Positions 56,022 through 64,000 of a stretch of DNA of 64,000 nt are shown here, piece after piece; position 1 is the stretch's first letter; each line of letters opens with the position of its first letter. This stretch comes from Tepidibacter hydrothermalis (GTDB taxonomy: Bacteria > Bacillota > Clostridia > Peptostreptococcales > Peptostreptococcaceae), in assembly GCF_029542625.1 (NCBI RefSeq), contig NZ_CP120733.1:124001-188000 (forward strand). Reading direction: 5' to 3'. The notes below the pieces were generated by a model. That model saw only the letters and a list, made by a program, of their open reading frames with translations. It searched no databases and was not told where the DNA came from. A program made the translations under genes and the position numbers.

Positions 56022-57239
56022 ATGAAACAGATGGTAAATCTAGAAATAGCTAATGAAATATTAGCTGAAAGAGTAGACAGCATTGAAGAAGAATATGTAA
56101 ATTTAACAGATGCTCATAAAAGAATGCTTTCTAAAGATGTAATTTCTACTATTAATCAACCACCTTTTGATAGATCGCCTTTAGATGGATATGCTTTAAA
56201 ATCAGAAGATACTAAAGGAGCAAGTGAAGAAAATCCAGTCGTTTTAGAAATTATAGAAGAGGTTTGTGCAGGAAGTTATCCTACTAAAGAATTAAAAAAT
56301 AATATGGCAACTAGAATTATGACAGGTGCACCTATTCCAAAAGGTAGTGATTGTGTAATAAGACAAGAAGATACTTCTGAGAAAGATGGAAAAGTATATA
56401 TATATAAAGAATTAAATGAATTTCAAAACTACTGTTTTGAAGGAGAAGATTTAAAAAAAGGACAAATAGTTATTAAAAAAGATACTGAAATTAATTTTGG
56501 AGAAGTAGGAGTAATTGCAAGTCTTGGAATAAAAGAAGTATCGGTTTATAAAAAACCTAAAGTAGCTATATTAAGTACTGGAGATGAACTACTAGATATA
56601 GGAGAGAAATTAATTCCAGGAAAAATATATAATAGCAATATATATACATTATCAGCTAGATTAAAGGAATTAAACACAGAGCCAATCATACTAGGTATCT
56701 CTGGTGATGATATAGAACAAACTGCTAGAAAAATTGAAAATATAATTGATGAAGTAGATTTGGTAATAACTACAGGAGGAGTGTCTGTAGGGAAAAAAGA
56801 TATTATAAAGGATGTAATGAAAAAAATAAATGCTGATATATTATTTTGGAAAGTAGATATAAAACCAGGAACTCCTGTGCTTTGTAGTTACTTAAAAAAT
56901 AAGTTGATAATAAGTCTATCAGGTAATCCAGCAGCATCTAGTATAACATTTGAGTTGTTAGTAAGACCTTTACTAGATAAAATGGTTAACAAAAAAGATT
57001 CAAAATTAAAAAGAACAAGTGCTGTATTTGATGATTCTTATTTGAAGAAAAGTGGAAAAAGAAGATTTTTAAGAGGAGAATTATCATATTCTCAAAATGG
57101 ACCAGTAGTTAAGCTTACTAGTTCAAAACAATCTTCTGGAGTATTAAGTTCTACTTTAAAATGTAATTGCTTAATAGATGTACCTAAAGGGTCTACTGGA
57201 CTTGAAAAAGGAGATAAAGTAGAAATTATATATTTATAA
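56022..57239 (+). CDS. moeA: Molybdopterin molybdenumtransferase MoeA
   Basis: The product has 405 residues: PPFDRSPLDGYALKSED (about 50), RIMTGAPIPKGSDCVI (about 97), the MPT-binding AILSTGDELLDIGEKL (about 180), TTGGVSVGKKD (about 250) and SLSGNPAASSI (about 300). It inserts molybdate into adenylylated molybdopterin. ATG at 56022 follows GGGTGG and is 4 bases behind the MoeA-like gene; the frame is open further upstream, but only within that gene. Confidence 0.93.
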   Translation: MKQMVNLEIANEILAERVDSIEEEYVNLTDAHKRMLSKDVISTINQPPFDRSPLDGYALKSEDTKGASEENPVVLEIIEEVCAGSYPTKELKNNMATRIMTGAPIPKGSDCVIRQEDTSEKDGKVYIYKELNEFQNYCFEGEDLKKGQIVIKKDTEINFGEVGVIASLGIKEVSVYKKPKVAILSTGDELLDIGEKLIPGKIYNSNIYTLSARLKELNTEPIILGISGDDIEQTARKIENIIDEVDLVITTGGVSVGKKDIIKDVMKKINADILFWKVDIKPGTPVLCSYLKNKLIISLSGNPAASSITFELLVRPLLDKMVNKKDSKLKRTSAVFDDSYLKKSGKRRFLRGELSYSQNGPVVKLTSSKQSSGVLSSTLKCNCLIDVPKGSTGLEKGDKVEIIYL

Positions 57240-57240
57240 T

Positions 57241-57344
57241 GAGTAGGAAATTATATTCCTATTTAAATTAGGGATAAGTATAATTTTCGTTACGAATTTC
57301 AAAAAAGTCTACATTAAAGATTTTTAGAAATAAAGACTTTTTTA
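57241..57344 (+). repeat. Family B repeat, copy 3, with terminator-like half
   Basis: GAAATTATATTCCTATTTAA, GATAAGTATAATTTTCGTTA, CGAATTTCAAAAAAGTCTAC and AAAGACTTTTTTA follow the order of copies 1 and 2. AAAAAAGTCT pairs with AGACTTTTTT around a 24-base loop, so the copy between moeA and moaC could reduce expression of the genes behind it. Confidence 0.7.
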
Positions 57345-57358
57345 TAGGAGGATGGATA

Positions 57359-57847
57359 ATGGAGAATGAACTTAAATTAAATCATTTTGATGAAAATGGA
57401 AAAGCGATTATGGTAGATGTAAGTGAAAAAAAAGACACTGTAAGAATTGCGATAGCTAAAGGTAGAGTTACTATGAAAAGAGAAACTCTTGCTTTTATAG
57501 AGCATGGAGAGATTGGAAAAGGAGATGTTTTGGGTGTAGCCAGAGTAGCAGGAATCATGGCAGCAAAAAAAGCATATGAGATAATTCCAATGTGTCATCC
57601 GTTAATGCTTAGCAAATGTCAGGTTGATTTTCATATAGATCAAAGAAAATCACAAATTCATATAGAAGCCGTAGTTAAAACTACAGGAAAAACAGGTGTA
57701 GAAATGGAAGCTCTAACGGCTGTATCTGCAGCTGGATTAACTATATATGATATGTGTAAAGCTGTGGACAAAGAAATGGTAATTGAAGATATCCATCTTG
57801 CTAAAAAAACAGGTGGAAAAAGTGGAATATTCATTAATGAAAGATAA
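57359..57847 (+). CDS. moaC: Cyclic pyranopterin monophosphate synthase MoaC
   Basis: The product has 162 residues: [19 protein letters not shown] at the start, [16 protein letters not shown] (about 79) with the conserved His, [27 protein letters not shown] in pieces (about 108) and the C-terminal KTGGKSG. It makes cPMP from the product of MoaA. GGAGG stands 8 bases before the ATG. The modB start is within its last codons. Confidence 0.95.
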   Translation: MENELKLNHFDENGKAIMVDVSEKKDTVRIAIAKGRVTMKRETLAFIEHGEIGKGDVLGVARVAGIMAAKKAYEIIPMCHPLMLSKCQVDFHIDQRKSQIHIEAVVKTTGKTGVEMEALTAVSAAGLTIYDMCKAVDKEMVIEDIHLAKKTGGKSGIFINER

Positions 57848-58613
57848 ATTTATAAAATTAATAGTATACACGTTATTTATACTTTGTATTTTATTTACAA
57901 GCATACCCGTAATATCTTTATTTTTATCATCGGGTATAGGTGTTATTAGTGAGATAAAAAATCATGTAGTTATAAATGCTTTTATTATAAGTATGAAAAG
58001 TACTTTAACATCTTTGATTATAATTATTATTTTAGGTATTCCAAGTGCTTATATAATTGCAAGAAAGAAGTTTAGATTTAAAAAATATATAGAGACAATA
58101 TTAGAAATACCTTTGGTTTTACCGCCTTCTGTAGCAGGATTAATACTACTTATAACATTCGGTAAAAATGGAATTATTGGAAAGACATTATATCAAATGG
58201 ATTTGAAATTATCATTTACATTTTGGGCAGTAGTGATTTCACAAGTTTTTGTAGCACTTCCGTTATTCATAAAAACAGCCAAAAATGGAATAGAGAAAGT
58301 TGACAAAGATTTAGAATTGACTGCAGCAACATTAGGAGATAAGCCTCTTCAAATATTTATGAATATAACATTGCCTTTGTCTTATAATTCAATATTAACA
58401 GGAGTGATTTTGGCATGGGCTAGATCCTTAGCTGAATTTGGAGCAACCATTATGTTTGCTGGTAATTTAGCTGGAAGAACTCAAACATTGCCTCTTGCAA
58501 TATACTCAGCTATGGAAATAGATATGAATCTTTCTTTAGCAATAGCAAGTATCTTGGTAATAATATCAGTAACTATATTAGTAATAACAAAGCATATCTC
58601 TAATAGAAATTAG
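57837..58613 (+). CDS. modB: Molybdate ABC transporter permease ModB
   Basis: The product has 258 residues with about six membrane segments. The ABC permease EAA loop reads [21 protein letters not shown] (in part, about 160), and [16 protein letters not shown] (about 196) is typical for ModB/CysT proteins. The start ATG 57837 overlaps moaC by 11 bases; the earlier open frame lies entirely inside moaC and is not used. Confidence 0.93.
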   Translation: MKDKFIKLIVYTLFILCILFTSIPVISLFLSSGIGVISEIKNHVVINAFIISMKSTLTSLIIIIILGIPSAYIIARKKFRFKKYIETILEIPLVLPPSVAGLILLITFGKNGIIGKTLYQMDLKLSFTFWAVVISQVFVALPLFIKTAKNGIEKVDKDLELTAATLGDKPLQIFMNITLPLSYNSILTGVILAWARSLAEFGATIMFAGNLAGRTQTLPLAIYSAMEIDMNLSLAIASILVIISVTILVITKHISNRN

Positions 58614-58624
58614 GAGGAATATGG

Positions 58625-59677
58625 ATGCTTGAAGTTACAGCTTGTAAAAAATTACATGAATTTGACTTGGATGTTAACTTTAATGCTCAAAGAGGGGAAA
58701 TCCTTGTAGTATTAGGACATTCAGGGTGTGGAAAATCTACACTTTTAAATCTTATATCAGGTGTAATTAAACCTGATTATGGAGAAATAAAATTTGATGA
58801 AAACTCAATCTATTCTAAGACTAATAGAATAGATATACCTATATATAAAAGAAGAATTGGATATATACAACAAAAAAGCGATTTGTTTCCCCATATGAAT
58901 ATTATCCAAAACATATCTTATGGAATAAGAAAAAACTTAGATATATCCAGAGTTGAAGAACTTATGAAAATGTTAGAAATATATGATTTAAAAAATAGAA
59001 TGCCAAATCAAATATCAGGAGGTCAAAAGCAAAGAGTTGCTTTGGCAAGAGCCTTAATTATTAATCCAAAGATGTTATTATTAGACGAGCCTTTTAGTGC
59101 TTTAGATAATATAATAAAACAAAAACTTAGAAAAATAGTATTGGATATTAAGCAAAGCTTTAATATTCCTATCGTTTTTATAACTCATGATCTGGATGAA
59201 GCATATATGTTAGGTGATAAAATAGCTATTATGAGTGAAGGAAAGTTTTTGGATATAGGAAACAAAGAAGAAATTTTTATAAGACCTAAAAGTTTAGAGA
59301 TTGCAAAGTTCGTTGGAATGAGCAATATCATAGATGGTAAATTGATAAAATCTGATGAAGATTATTTAATGGTGGATGTAAGAGGAATATATATAAAAGT
59401 TAAAAACAAAGATCATATAAAAACAAAAGACATTTCATTAGGAATAAGACCTGAAAATATTGAAATAGTAGATGAAAATGAAAGTAACAATACATTTGAA
59501 GCATATGTAAAAAAAATAGACTATGCTATTGATAGTTGTAAAATAGTAGTACTTTTAAAAAATGAATTAGAAATTGAAATTGTAGTTAACAAAAACATAG
59601 TTAAAGAAAAAAATATTGATATAGGAACTTATGTAAACATACATTTAGATGAAAATAACATCACCCTCTTAAGTTAG
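58625..59677 (+). CDS. modC: Molybdate ABC transporter ATPase ModC
   Basis: The product has 350 residues: Walker A GHSGCGKSTLLNL (about 32), Q-loop QQKSDLFPHM (about 81), signature ISGGQKQRVALARAL (about 125), Walker B MLLLDEPFSALDN and the His switch ITHDLDEAYML. The last 110 residues include a TOBE-like oxyanion-binding part. It energises ModAB uptake. A second ATG four bases upstream (58621) is out of frame. Confidence 0.92.
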   Translation: MLEVTACKKLHEFDLDVNFNAQRGEILVVLGHSGCGKSTLLNLISGVIKPDYGEIKFDENSIYSKTNRIDIPIYKRRIGYIQQKSDLFPHMNIIQNISYGIRKNLDISRVEELMKMLEIYDLKNRMPNQISGGQKQRVALARALIINPKMLLLDEPFSALDNIIKQKLRKIVLDIKQSFNIPIVFITHDLDEAYMLGDKIAIMSEGKFLDIGNKEEIFIRPKSLEIAKFVGMSNIIDGKLIKSDEDYLMVDVRGIYIKVKNKDHIKTKDISLGIRPENIEIVDENESNNTFEAYVKKIDYAIDSCKIVVLLKNELEIEIVVNKNIVKEKNIDIGTYVNIHLDENNITLLS

Positions 59678-59765
59678 GGGATTTAATGATATATACACAA
59701 TGATTGAAAAATAATTATTTCTAATAACCCAAGGAATATGATTATTATTCGAAAGGAGAAACAAA

Positions 59766-60272
59766 GTGACACCTATAGTTTGCGTTGTCGGTAAATCTAA
59801 TGTTGGAAAAACAACTTTAGTAGTAAAAATAATAACAGAATTAAAGAGAAGAAATTACAAGGTTTCAACTATAAAACATGATGTTCATGGTTTTGATATT
59901 GATAAGCCTGGAAAAGATACTTGGAAACATGCTCAAGCTGGAGCAGATTCTGTGATGATTTCTTCACCTAATAAAATAGCTATGATAAAAAAAGTAGAAG
60001 AAGAATGGAATCTTGATAAATTAATGGAGCTTAACAATGATTCGGATATAATAGTTGCGGAAGGATTCAAAACAAGCGATAAACCTAAAATAGAAGTAAT
60101 AAGATCTGAGAAGTATACTCAGTCAATATGTAAGAAAGAAGATTTAATAGCTATAGCTAGTGATATAAACCATAACGTTGAAGGAGTAGCTGTTGTTGAT
60201 TTAAATGATGCAGCTGGATTGGTAGACATAATAGAAGAAAAAATCTTAAATACTAGAAAGTGTGATGAGTAA
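59766..60272 (+). CDS. mobB: Molybdopterin-guanine dinucleotide biosynthesis adaptor MobB
   Basis: The product has 168 residues: P-loop VVGKSNVGKTTLVVKIITEL (in part, about 8), TIKHDVHGFDIDKPGKDTW (about 36) and IVAEGFKTSDKPKIEV (about 98). It supports GMP attachment by MobA, which is not in the window. A GTG start lies behind AAAGGAG. Its TAA shares one base with the moaA ATG, so translation is coupled. Confidence 0.92.
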   Translation: MTPIVCVVGKSNVGKTTLVVKIITELKRRNYKVSTIKHDVHGFDIDKPGKDTWKHAQAGADSVMISSPNKIAMIKKVEEEWNLDKLMELNNDSDIIVAEGFKTSDKPKIEVIRSEKYTQSICKKEDLIAIASDINHNVEGVAVVDLNDAAGLVDIIEEKILNTRKCDE

Positions 60273-61243
60273 TGGTCGATAATGCGGGGAGAAAAATAGA
60301 ATATTTAAGAGTATCAATAACAGATAGATGTAATTTGAGATGTGTATATTGTATGCCTAAAGATGGGATTGAACTAATTAAGCATGATGAAATATTAACA
60401 TTTGAGGAGCTATACAGAATAATAAAAGCATCATCAAATTTAGGAATTTCAAAAATTAGAATAACTGGTGGTGAACCATTAGCTAGAAAAGGAATAATTG
60501 AATTTATAAGAAACATAAAAAATATAGAAGGTATTGAAGAAGTAAGTCTAACTACAAATGGAATTTTACTTGAAGAATATATAGATGAGTTATTAAAAGC
60601 AGGGTTAGATAGAATAAATGTAAGCATAGATAGTTTGAATGAAGAACTATATAACAAAATAACTAGAAACAAAGGCCTAGATAAAGTATTAAGAGGTATA
60701 AAAATTGCTTTAGATAAAGGAATAAAAAGAGTAAAAATAAATACAGTTATAGTAAAGGAAATAAACAATGGAGAAATAATGGATTTTGTAGAATTAGTTG
60801 AAAAGATTCCAGTAGATGTTAGATTTATAGAACTTATGCCTATTGGAGAAGGAAAAAAATATACACAAGTATCTAATGATGAAATAAAAAAACTTATATT
60901 AAAAAATAGAAAATTGATTCCTTTTTCCAATGTAAAAGGTTCAGGACCAGCTAACTACTTTAAAACAGAGTCAAGTAAAGGATCTATAGGATTTATAAGT
61001 CCTATTAGTCATGAGTTTTGTAATCAATGTAATAGAGTAAGGGTAACTCCAGAAGGATTTTTAAAGCTATGTCTTCATTGGAATGATGGAGTTGATTTAA
61101 AAAAACATTTAAGAAACAAAGTTAGTGATGAACAGTTAAATAATATTATATATAAAGCTGTAAAACAAAAGCCATATAGACATGAATTCAAAAGTCAAAA
61201 TAAAAATTCAGACTGTAGAAATATGTCTCAAATAGGTGGATAA
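60272..61243 (+). CDS. moaA: GTP 3',8-cyclase MoaA
   Basis: The product has 323 residues, a radical SAM enzyme. The SAM cluster is CNLRCVYCMPKDG (about 17-25), with ITGGEPLARKG (about 67). The second GTP-binding cluster is CNQCNRVR plus a later Cys in LKLCLHW (about 250-272), and the C-terminus ends in NMSQIGG with the needed Gly-Gly. It does the first step of molybdopterin synthesis, feeding MoaC. Confidence 0.95.
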   Translation: MVDNAGRKIEYLRVSITDRCNLRCVYCMPKDGIELIKHDEILTFEELYRIIKASSNLGISKIRITGGEPLARKGIIEFIRNIKNIEGIEEVSLTTNGILLEEYIDELLKAGLDRINVSIDSLNEELYNKITRNKGLDKVLRGIKIALDKGIKRVKINTVIVKEINNGEIMDFVELVEKIPVDVRFIELMPIGEGKKYTQVSNDEIKKLILKNRKLIPFSNVKGSGPANYFKTESSKGSIGFISPISHEFCNQCNRVRVTPEGFLKLCLHWNDGVDLKKHLRNKVSDEQLNNIIYKAVKQKPYRHEFKSQNKNSDCRNMSQIGG

Positions 61244-61259
61244 TTAGGAGGAGAAAGAA

Positions 61260-61691
61260 ATGGGAAAAATATTAGGAGTATGTACAAGTGAGAAAAAAGG
61301 TGTTCAAAAAGTTAATGTAGGAAAGATTGAATTAGTAGAAAATCATGGATTAAAAGGAGATGCTCACGCAGGAGATTGGCATAGACAAGTTAGTCTACTT
61401 TCATGGGAGAAGATAGAAGACTTTAAAAACAGAGGTGGACAAGTTAAGGATGGAGATTTTGGAGAAAATCTAATAGTTCAAGGAATCGATTTAGCAAAAT
61501 TACCAGTAGGAACTAAGCTTAAAATAAATGAAATAGAATTAGAAGTTACTCAAATTGGTAAAGAATGTCATCAACATTGTGCTATTTATCATGCAGTTGG
61601 AGATTGTATAATGCCTAGAGAAGGAATATTTGCTAGAGTATTAAGTGGTGGATTAGTACAAATAAATGATGAGATAGAGGTTGTTGAGTAA
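61260..61691 (+). CDS. MOSC domain protein
   Basis: The product has 143 residues with a MOSC (molybdenum cofactor sulfurase C-terminal) fold: HGLKGDAHAGDWHRQVSLLS (about 29), DGDFGENLIVQGID (about 61), and a Cys/His group GKECHQHCAIYHAVGDC (about 100). Stand-alone MOSC proteins may carry sulfur or cofactor to molybdenum enzymes. AGGAGG is before the ATG, and its stop overlaps the modA start by one base. Confidence 0.9.
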   Translation: MGKILGVCTSEKKGVQKVNVGKIELVENHGLKGDAHAGDWHRQVSLLSWEKIEDFKNRGGQVKDGDFGENLIVQGIDLAKLPVGTKLKINEIELEVTQIGKECHQHCAIYHAVGDCIMPREGIFARVLSGGLVQINDEIEVVE

Positions 61692-62470
61692 TGAGAAAAA
61701 GTTTTTTTTGCCTTATTTTATTAATATTTATAACTATAGGATCTGTAGGATGTAATAATAAAAAAGTAGAAAAAAATAATGAAATTACTGTGTTTGCAGC
61801 ATCATCTATGACTGAAAGTATGGAAGAAATTAAACAAGAATTTGAGAAAAACAATCCAGATATAAAAATAGTATTGAACTTAGATAGTTCAAGTAGACTT
61901 AGAACTCAGATTGAAAATGGAGTAAAACCAGATATTTTTATATCAGCAAATGAAAAGCATTGTAAATTACTACAAGAAAAAGGTATTACAGATAATAAAG
62001 AGCAATTATTAAACAACTCAATGGTTCTAATAGTTCCATCTGATAATCCTTGCAATATTGAGAATCTGAATGATTTAAGAAATAAATGCGATGTAGTAAT
62101 AGCTCAAAAGGAAGTTCCAGCAGGAGATTATGCTTTAAGAATTTTAGATAATCTTAATGATAAATATGGTAAAGATTATAAAGATAGTGTTTTAAAAAAT
62201 GTTGTTTCAGAAGAAAATAATGTTAAACAGGTGGTAACAAAAGTAGTTTTAAAAGAAGCGCAAGCCGCTTTTGTATATTCATCTGATGTTACAAATAAAA
62301 TAAAAGATAAGGTCAAGGTAATAGATATTCCTAAAGAGTACAATGTGAATGCAACTTATTGGAGTAGTGTATTTAATGATAATGAGGAGTGTTTGAAATT
62401 TTACGAATATCTTAAAGGTGATCAGGGTAAAATTATTTTTAAAAAATATGGATTTGAGCCATATATTTAA
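61691..62470 (+). CDS. modA: Molybdate-binding lipoprotein ModA
   Basis: The product has 259 residues: signal peptide with lipobox GSVGC (Cys about 17), then the periplasmic-binding fold of ModA (ITVFAASSMTESMEEIKQEF about 27, LNLDSSSRLRTQIENGVKPDIFI in pieces, AAFVYSSDV about 195). It captures molybdate or tungstate for ModBC. It is unusual only in lying four genes behind modB and modC. Confidence 0.93.
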   Translation: MRKSFFCLILLIFITIGSVGCNNKKVEKNNEITVFAASSMTESMEEIKQEFEKNNPDIKIVLNLDSSSRLRTQIENGVKPDIFISANEKHCKLLQEKGITDNKEQLLNNSMVLIVPSDNPCNIENLNDLRNKCDVVIAQKEVPAGDYALRILDNLNDKYGKDYKDSVLKNVVSEENNVKQVVTKVVLKEAQAAFVYSSDVTNKIKDKVKVIDIPKEYNVNATYWSSVFNDNEECLKFYEYLKGDQGKIIFKKYGFEPYI

Positions 62471-62487
62471 AAATGGAGGACATAAAA

Positions 62488-62802
62488 ATGGACATAAAAA
62501 TAGATGATAAAGCTAGAAAATATATAAAGAAAAAAAATATTAAAAATATAGTAATAGATATGGTTAAAAAAGAGCCAAATGGAGGCTGATGCAAAGCAGA
62601 TATCATTTTGCCGTGCGTAAAAATTGTAGACAAAATTGATGAAGATATTAGTAATTACAATCACTTTACTAATGAAGGAATACAAATATATATATCATCA
62701 GATGCACAAGTAAGAGATGAAGAAGATATAGAAATATATTTGAATAATATTCTAGGGTTTAAAAAACTAAATGTAAAGGGATTGGTTGCTGAGGTCTTAT
62801 AA
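62488..62802 (+). CDS. HesB-like selenoprotein (UGA read as selenocysteine)
   Basis: ATG 62488 (7 bases behind GGAGG) opens a frame with a single in-frame TGA at 62587-62589 (codon 34) and continues to TAA at 62800. Read through, it gives 104 residues with NGG-Sec-CKADIILPC in the middle, then KIVDKIDEDISNY and QIYISSDAQ. This fits the HesB-related selenoprotein family (TIGR01911 as I remember it), where Sec takes the place of an IscA-type metal-binding Cys. The part behind the TGA lacks its own ribosome site and is too short for the fold. It follows modA by 17 bases, at the end of the molybdenum operon. Confidence 0.8.
62587..62612 (+). promoter_or_regulatory. Sec codon with candidate bacterial SECIS hairpin
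   Basis: Behind the TGA, GCAAAG (62591-62596) can pair with TTTTGC (62606-62611) around the loop CAGATATCA; a shifted GCAGA/TTTGC pairing is also possible. The loop is somewhat close to the TGA for a classical element, so the exact fold is uncertain. Confidence 0.45.
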
Positions 62803-62822
62803 AAAGGAAGGTATTAAAAACT

Positions 62823-64000
62823 ATGAAATTGCGTTCTAAATTGACAATTAGTTTGATACTTATTTCAAATATAGCTTTGTTAATAGTATCTTTAATAGGT
62901 TATACTAATGCTAGAAATAATTTGAAGGAAAATATAGACTATCAAATGAATTTAACGGTAGAAAAAATGAGTATGCAATTTGATGAGTGGGTTTTAAATA
63001 AATCACAAATAATAGAAACTATTGCAGAAATCATAAAAAATACTGATTCTACTGATAATATATCAAGAAATCATTTATTAGCGTATCAAAGAGATCCAGA
63101 TATTTATGATATATATGTAGCGTTTGTTGAAAATGGATATTTAATTGATGGAGATAATTGGATACCTCCTGAAGGATATGATGCGAGAGATCGCGCTTGG
63201 TTCAAAAACGCATTGAAAAATGATAAATTATCTTTTAGTATTATACATGATGATGAAACGGTAAAAGATATATTCAATACTACACTGTCATTGCCTATAA
63301 AAGATAAAAACAATAATACTATAGCAGTGTTAGGTGGAGATATTGCAATTAAAGAACTTAATGAAGACGTCAAAAAAATGGATTTACAAGGGCATGGATA
63401 TGGTTTTCTTATAGATGATACTGGATTTTGCTTATCACATCCAGATGATAAACTTGTAAAAACTAATCTATTAGAGAATAAAGAGATGAAAGAACAAGTA
63501 AATGAAATGTTGAAACAAAAAGATGGGAAAATAAAGTATACATCAGGCAAAAACGATTCCTTAATTGTATATAGAAAAATACCATCTACAAACTGGATTC
63601 TAGCACTTAATGTTAATGAATCAGATGTTTATAAAAATTTATATGAATTAAGAATGATGTATATCGTAATAAATTTATTAGCATTTATAGTAACTGTTAT
63701 CTTTTCTTTTTATCTTTCTGGAAACATAATAAGACCTATTAATGATTTGAAAAAAGTAACAAATACAATAGGTACTGGAGATTTAACTGCTAAGATTGAA
63801 CTAAATAAAAAAGATGAAGTAGGAGAATTAGCAAATTCTTTTGAAATAATGACTAATAATTTAAAAGATTTAGTGTTAAATACATATGATATATCCAACA
63901 ATTTGTCTGCATCATCTAATCAATTATCTCATTCATCAGATGACCTGAATTTGATATCAGAAGATGTAAGTGATTCTATAAATAAAATATCAATAGATTT
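62823..64000 (+). CDS. Methyl-accepting chemotaxis protein (dCache), cut by window end
   Basis: About 392 residues are visible and the frame is still open at base 64000. There is a first membrane helix (about 8-28), then an extracellular double-Cache sensor (IYDIYVAFVENGY, IPPEGYDARDRAWFKNAL about 120, ILALNVNESDVY about 260), a second helix (about 280-300), and a HAMP domain (IIRPINDLKKVTNTIGTGDL about 302). The signalling domain lies outside. dCache domains of this type bind amino acids, organic acids or amines. It follows the selenoprotein by 20 bases and may guide cells to the substrate of the molybdenum enzyme, which is inference. Confidence 0.9.
   Translation, partial: MKLRSKLTISLILISNIALLIVSLIGYTNARNNLKENIDYQMNLTVEKMSMQFDEWVLNKSQIIETIAEIIKNTDSTDNISRNHLLAYQRDPDIYDIYVAFVENGYLIDGDNWIPPEGYDARDRAWFKNALKNDKLSFSIIHDDETVKDIFNTTLSLPIKDKNNNTIAVLGGDIAIKELNEDVKKMDLQGHGYGFLIDDTGFCLSHPDDKLVKTNLLENKEMKEQVNEMLKQKDGKIKYTSGKNDSLIVYRKIPSTNWILALNVNESDVYKNLYELRMMYIVINLLAFIVTVIFSFYLSGNIIRPINDLKKVTNTIGTGDLTAKIELNKKDEVGELANSFEIMTNNLKDLVLNTYDISNNLSASSNQLSHSSDDLNLISEDVSDSINKISID

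Noticed and set aside
60253-60930. 225-codon open frame on the minus strand within moaA
   Set aside because: It is a long antisense frame caused by AT-rich codon bias; the product is Phe/Ser/Ile-rich with no domain, while MoaA is certain.
62608-62802. A separate 64-codon gene behind the TGA at 62587
   Set aside because: It has no ribosome site, begins with TTG in mid-domain and is in frame with the upstream part; selenocysteine read-through explains both pieces.
63104-63550. 148-codon open frame on the minus strand within the chemoreceptor gene
   Set aside because: The + strand frame carries Cache and HAMP motifs and runs through the window end; the antisense product is low-complexity.

Overview
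The window is low-GC, densely coded DNA from a strictly anaerobic, spore-former-like Firmicute. It is most likely a clostridial species near the Peptostreptococcaceae, judged from AT-rich codon use, strong GGAGG ribosome sites, frequent TTG/GTG starts, the gene order DUF1385-prmC-prfA and sua5-rpiB-upp-tagO-wecB-atp, and a Na+-type ATP synthase. I see no rRNA, tRNA, CRISPR array, phage or transposase gene. All but four convincing protein genes are on the + strand.

Layout. 1-5 kb: end of a probable MarR-type regulator, a TolC-family protein, a ClpP-fold membrane-anchored protein and a sigma-54 activator. 5.3-10 kb: an operon behind a textbook -24/-12 promoter (old-yellow-enzyme/FAD/Fe-S reductase, YgiN-like monooxygenase, zinc alcohol dehydrogenase, MFS carrier). 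10-24 kb: central metabolism and housekeeping genes (fructose-6-phosphate aldolase, PepD, lipase, PdxST, two GlpX paralogues, Rho, L31, thymidine kinase). 24-25 kb: a small siroheme sulfite-reductase-like protein with a Cys-rich partner. 25.7-37.3 kb: translation factors, ZIP carrier, Sua5, RpiB, Upp, VanZ, dCMP deaminase, TagO, WecB. 37.6-44.6 kb: a complete F-type ATP synthase operon (atpZ-I-B-E-F-H-A-G-D-C) whose c subunit has the full Na+-binding signature. 45-64 kb: an accessory molybdenum region.

The molybdenum region is the functional centre. An IclR regulator and a first NhaC-type carrier precede a three-gene redox enzyme (FAD/NAD reductase, four-cluster ferredoxin, molybdopterin catalytic subunit) and a second NhaC paralogue. 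Behind them lie a MoeA-like protein with a Cys tail, MoeA, MoaC, ModB, ModC, MobB, MoaA, a MOSC protein and ModA. Two structured leaders resembling the Moco riboswitch family stand in front of the enzyme operon and the cofactor operon. They would sense the cofactor and control both its making and its main user. A small HesB-like gene that is only complete if an in-frame UGA is read as selenocysteine follows modA, and a chemoreceptor runs off the window end.

The intergenic space holds three dispersed repeat families. Family A is a long imperfect palindrome (up to about 265 bp) found behind genes, with arms that differ between copies but stay self-complementary. Family C is an element of about 85 bp with a conserved small hairpin, six copies, often just before a ribosome site. 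Family B has three copies and a terminator-like 3' half in two of them. Families A and C are the best candidates here for something undescribed.
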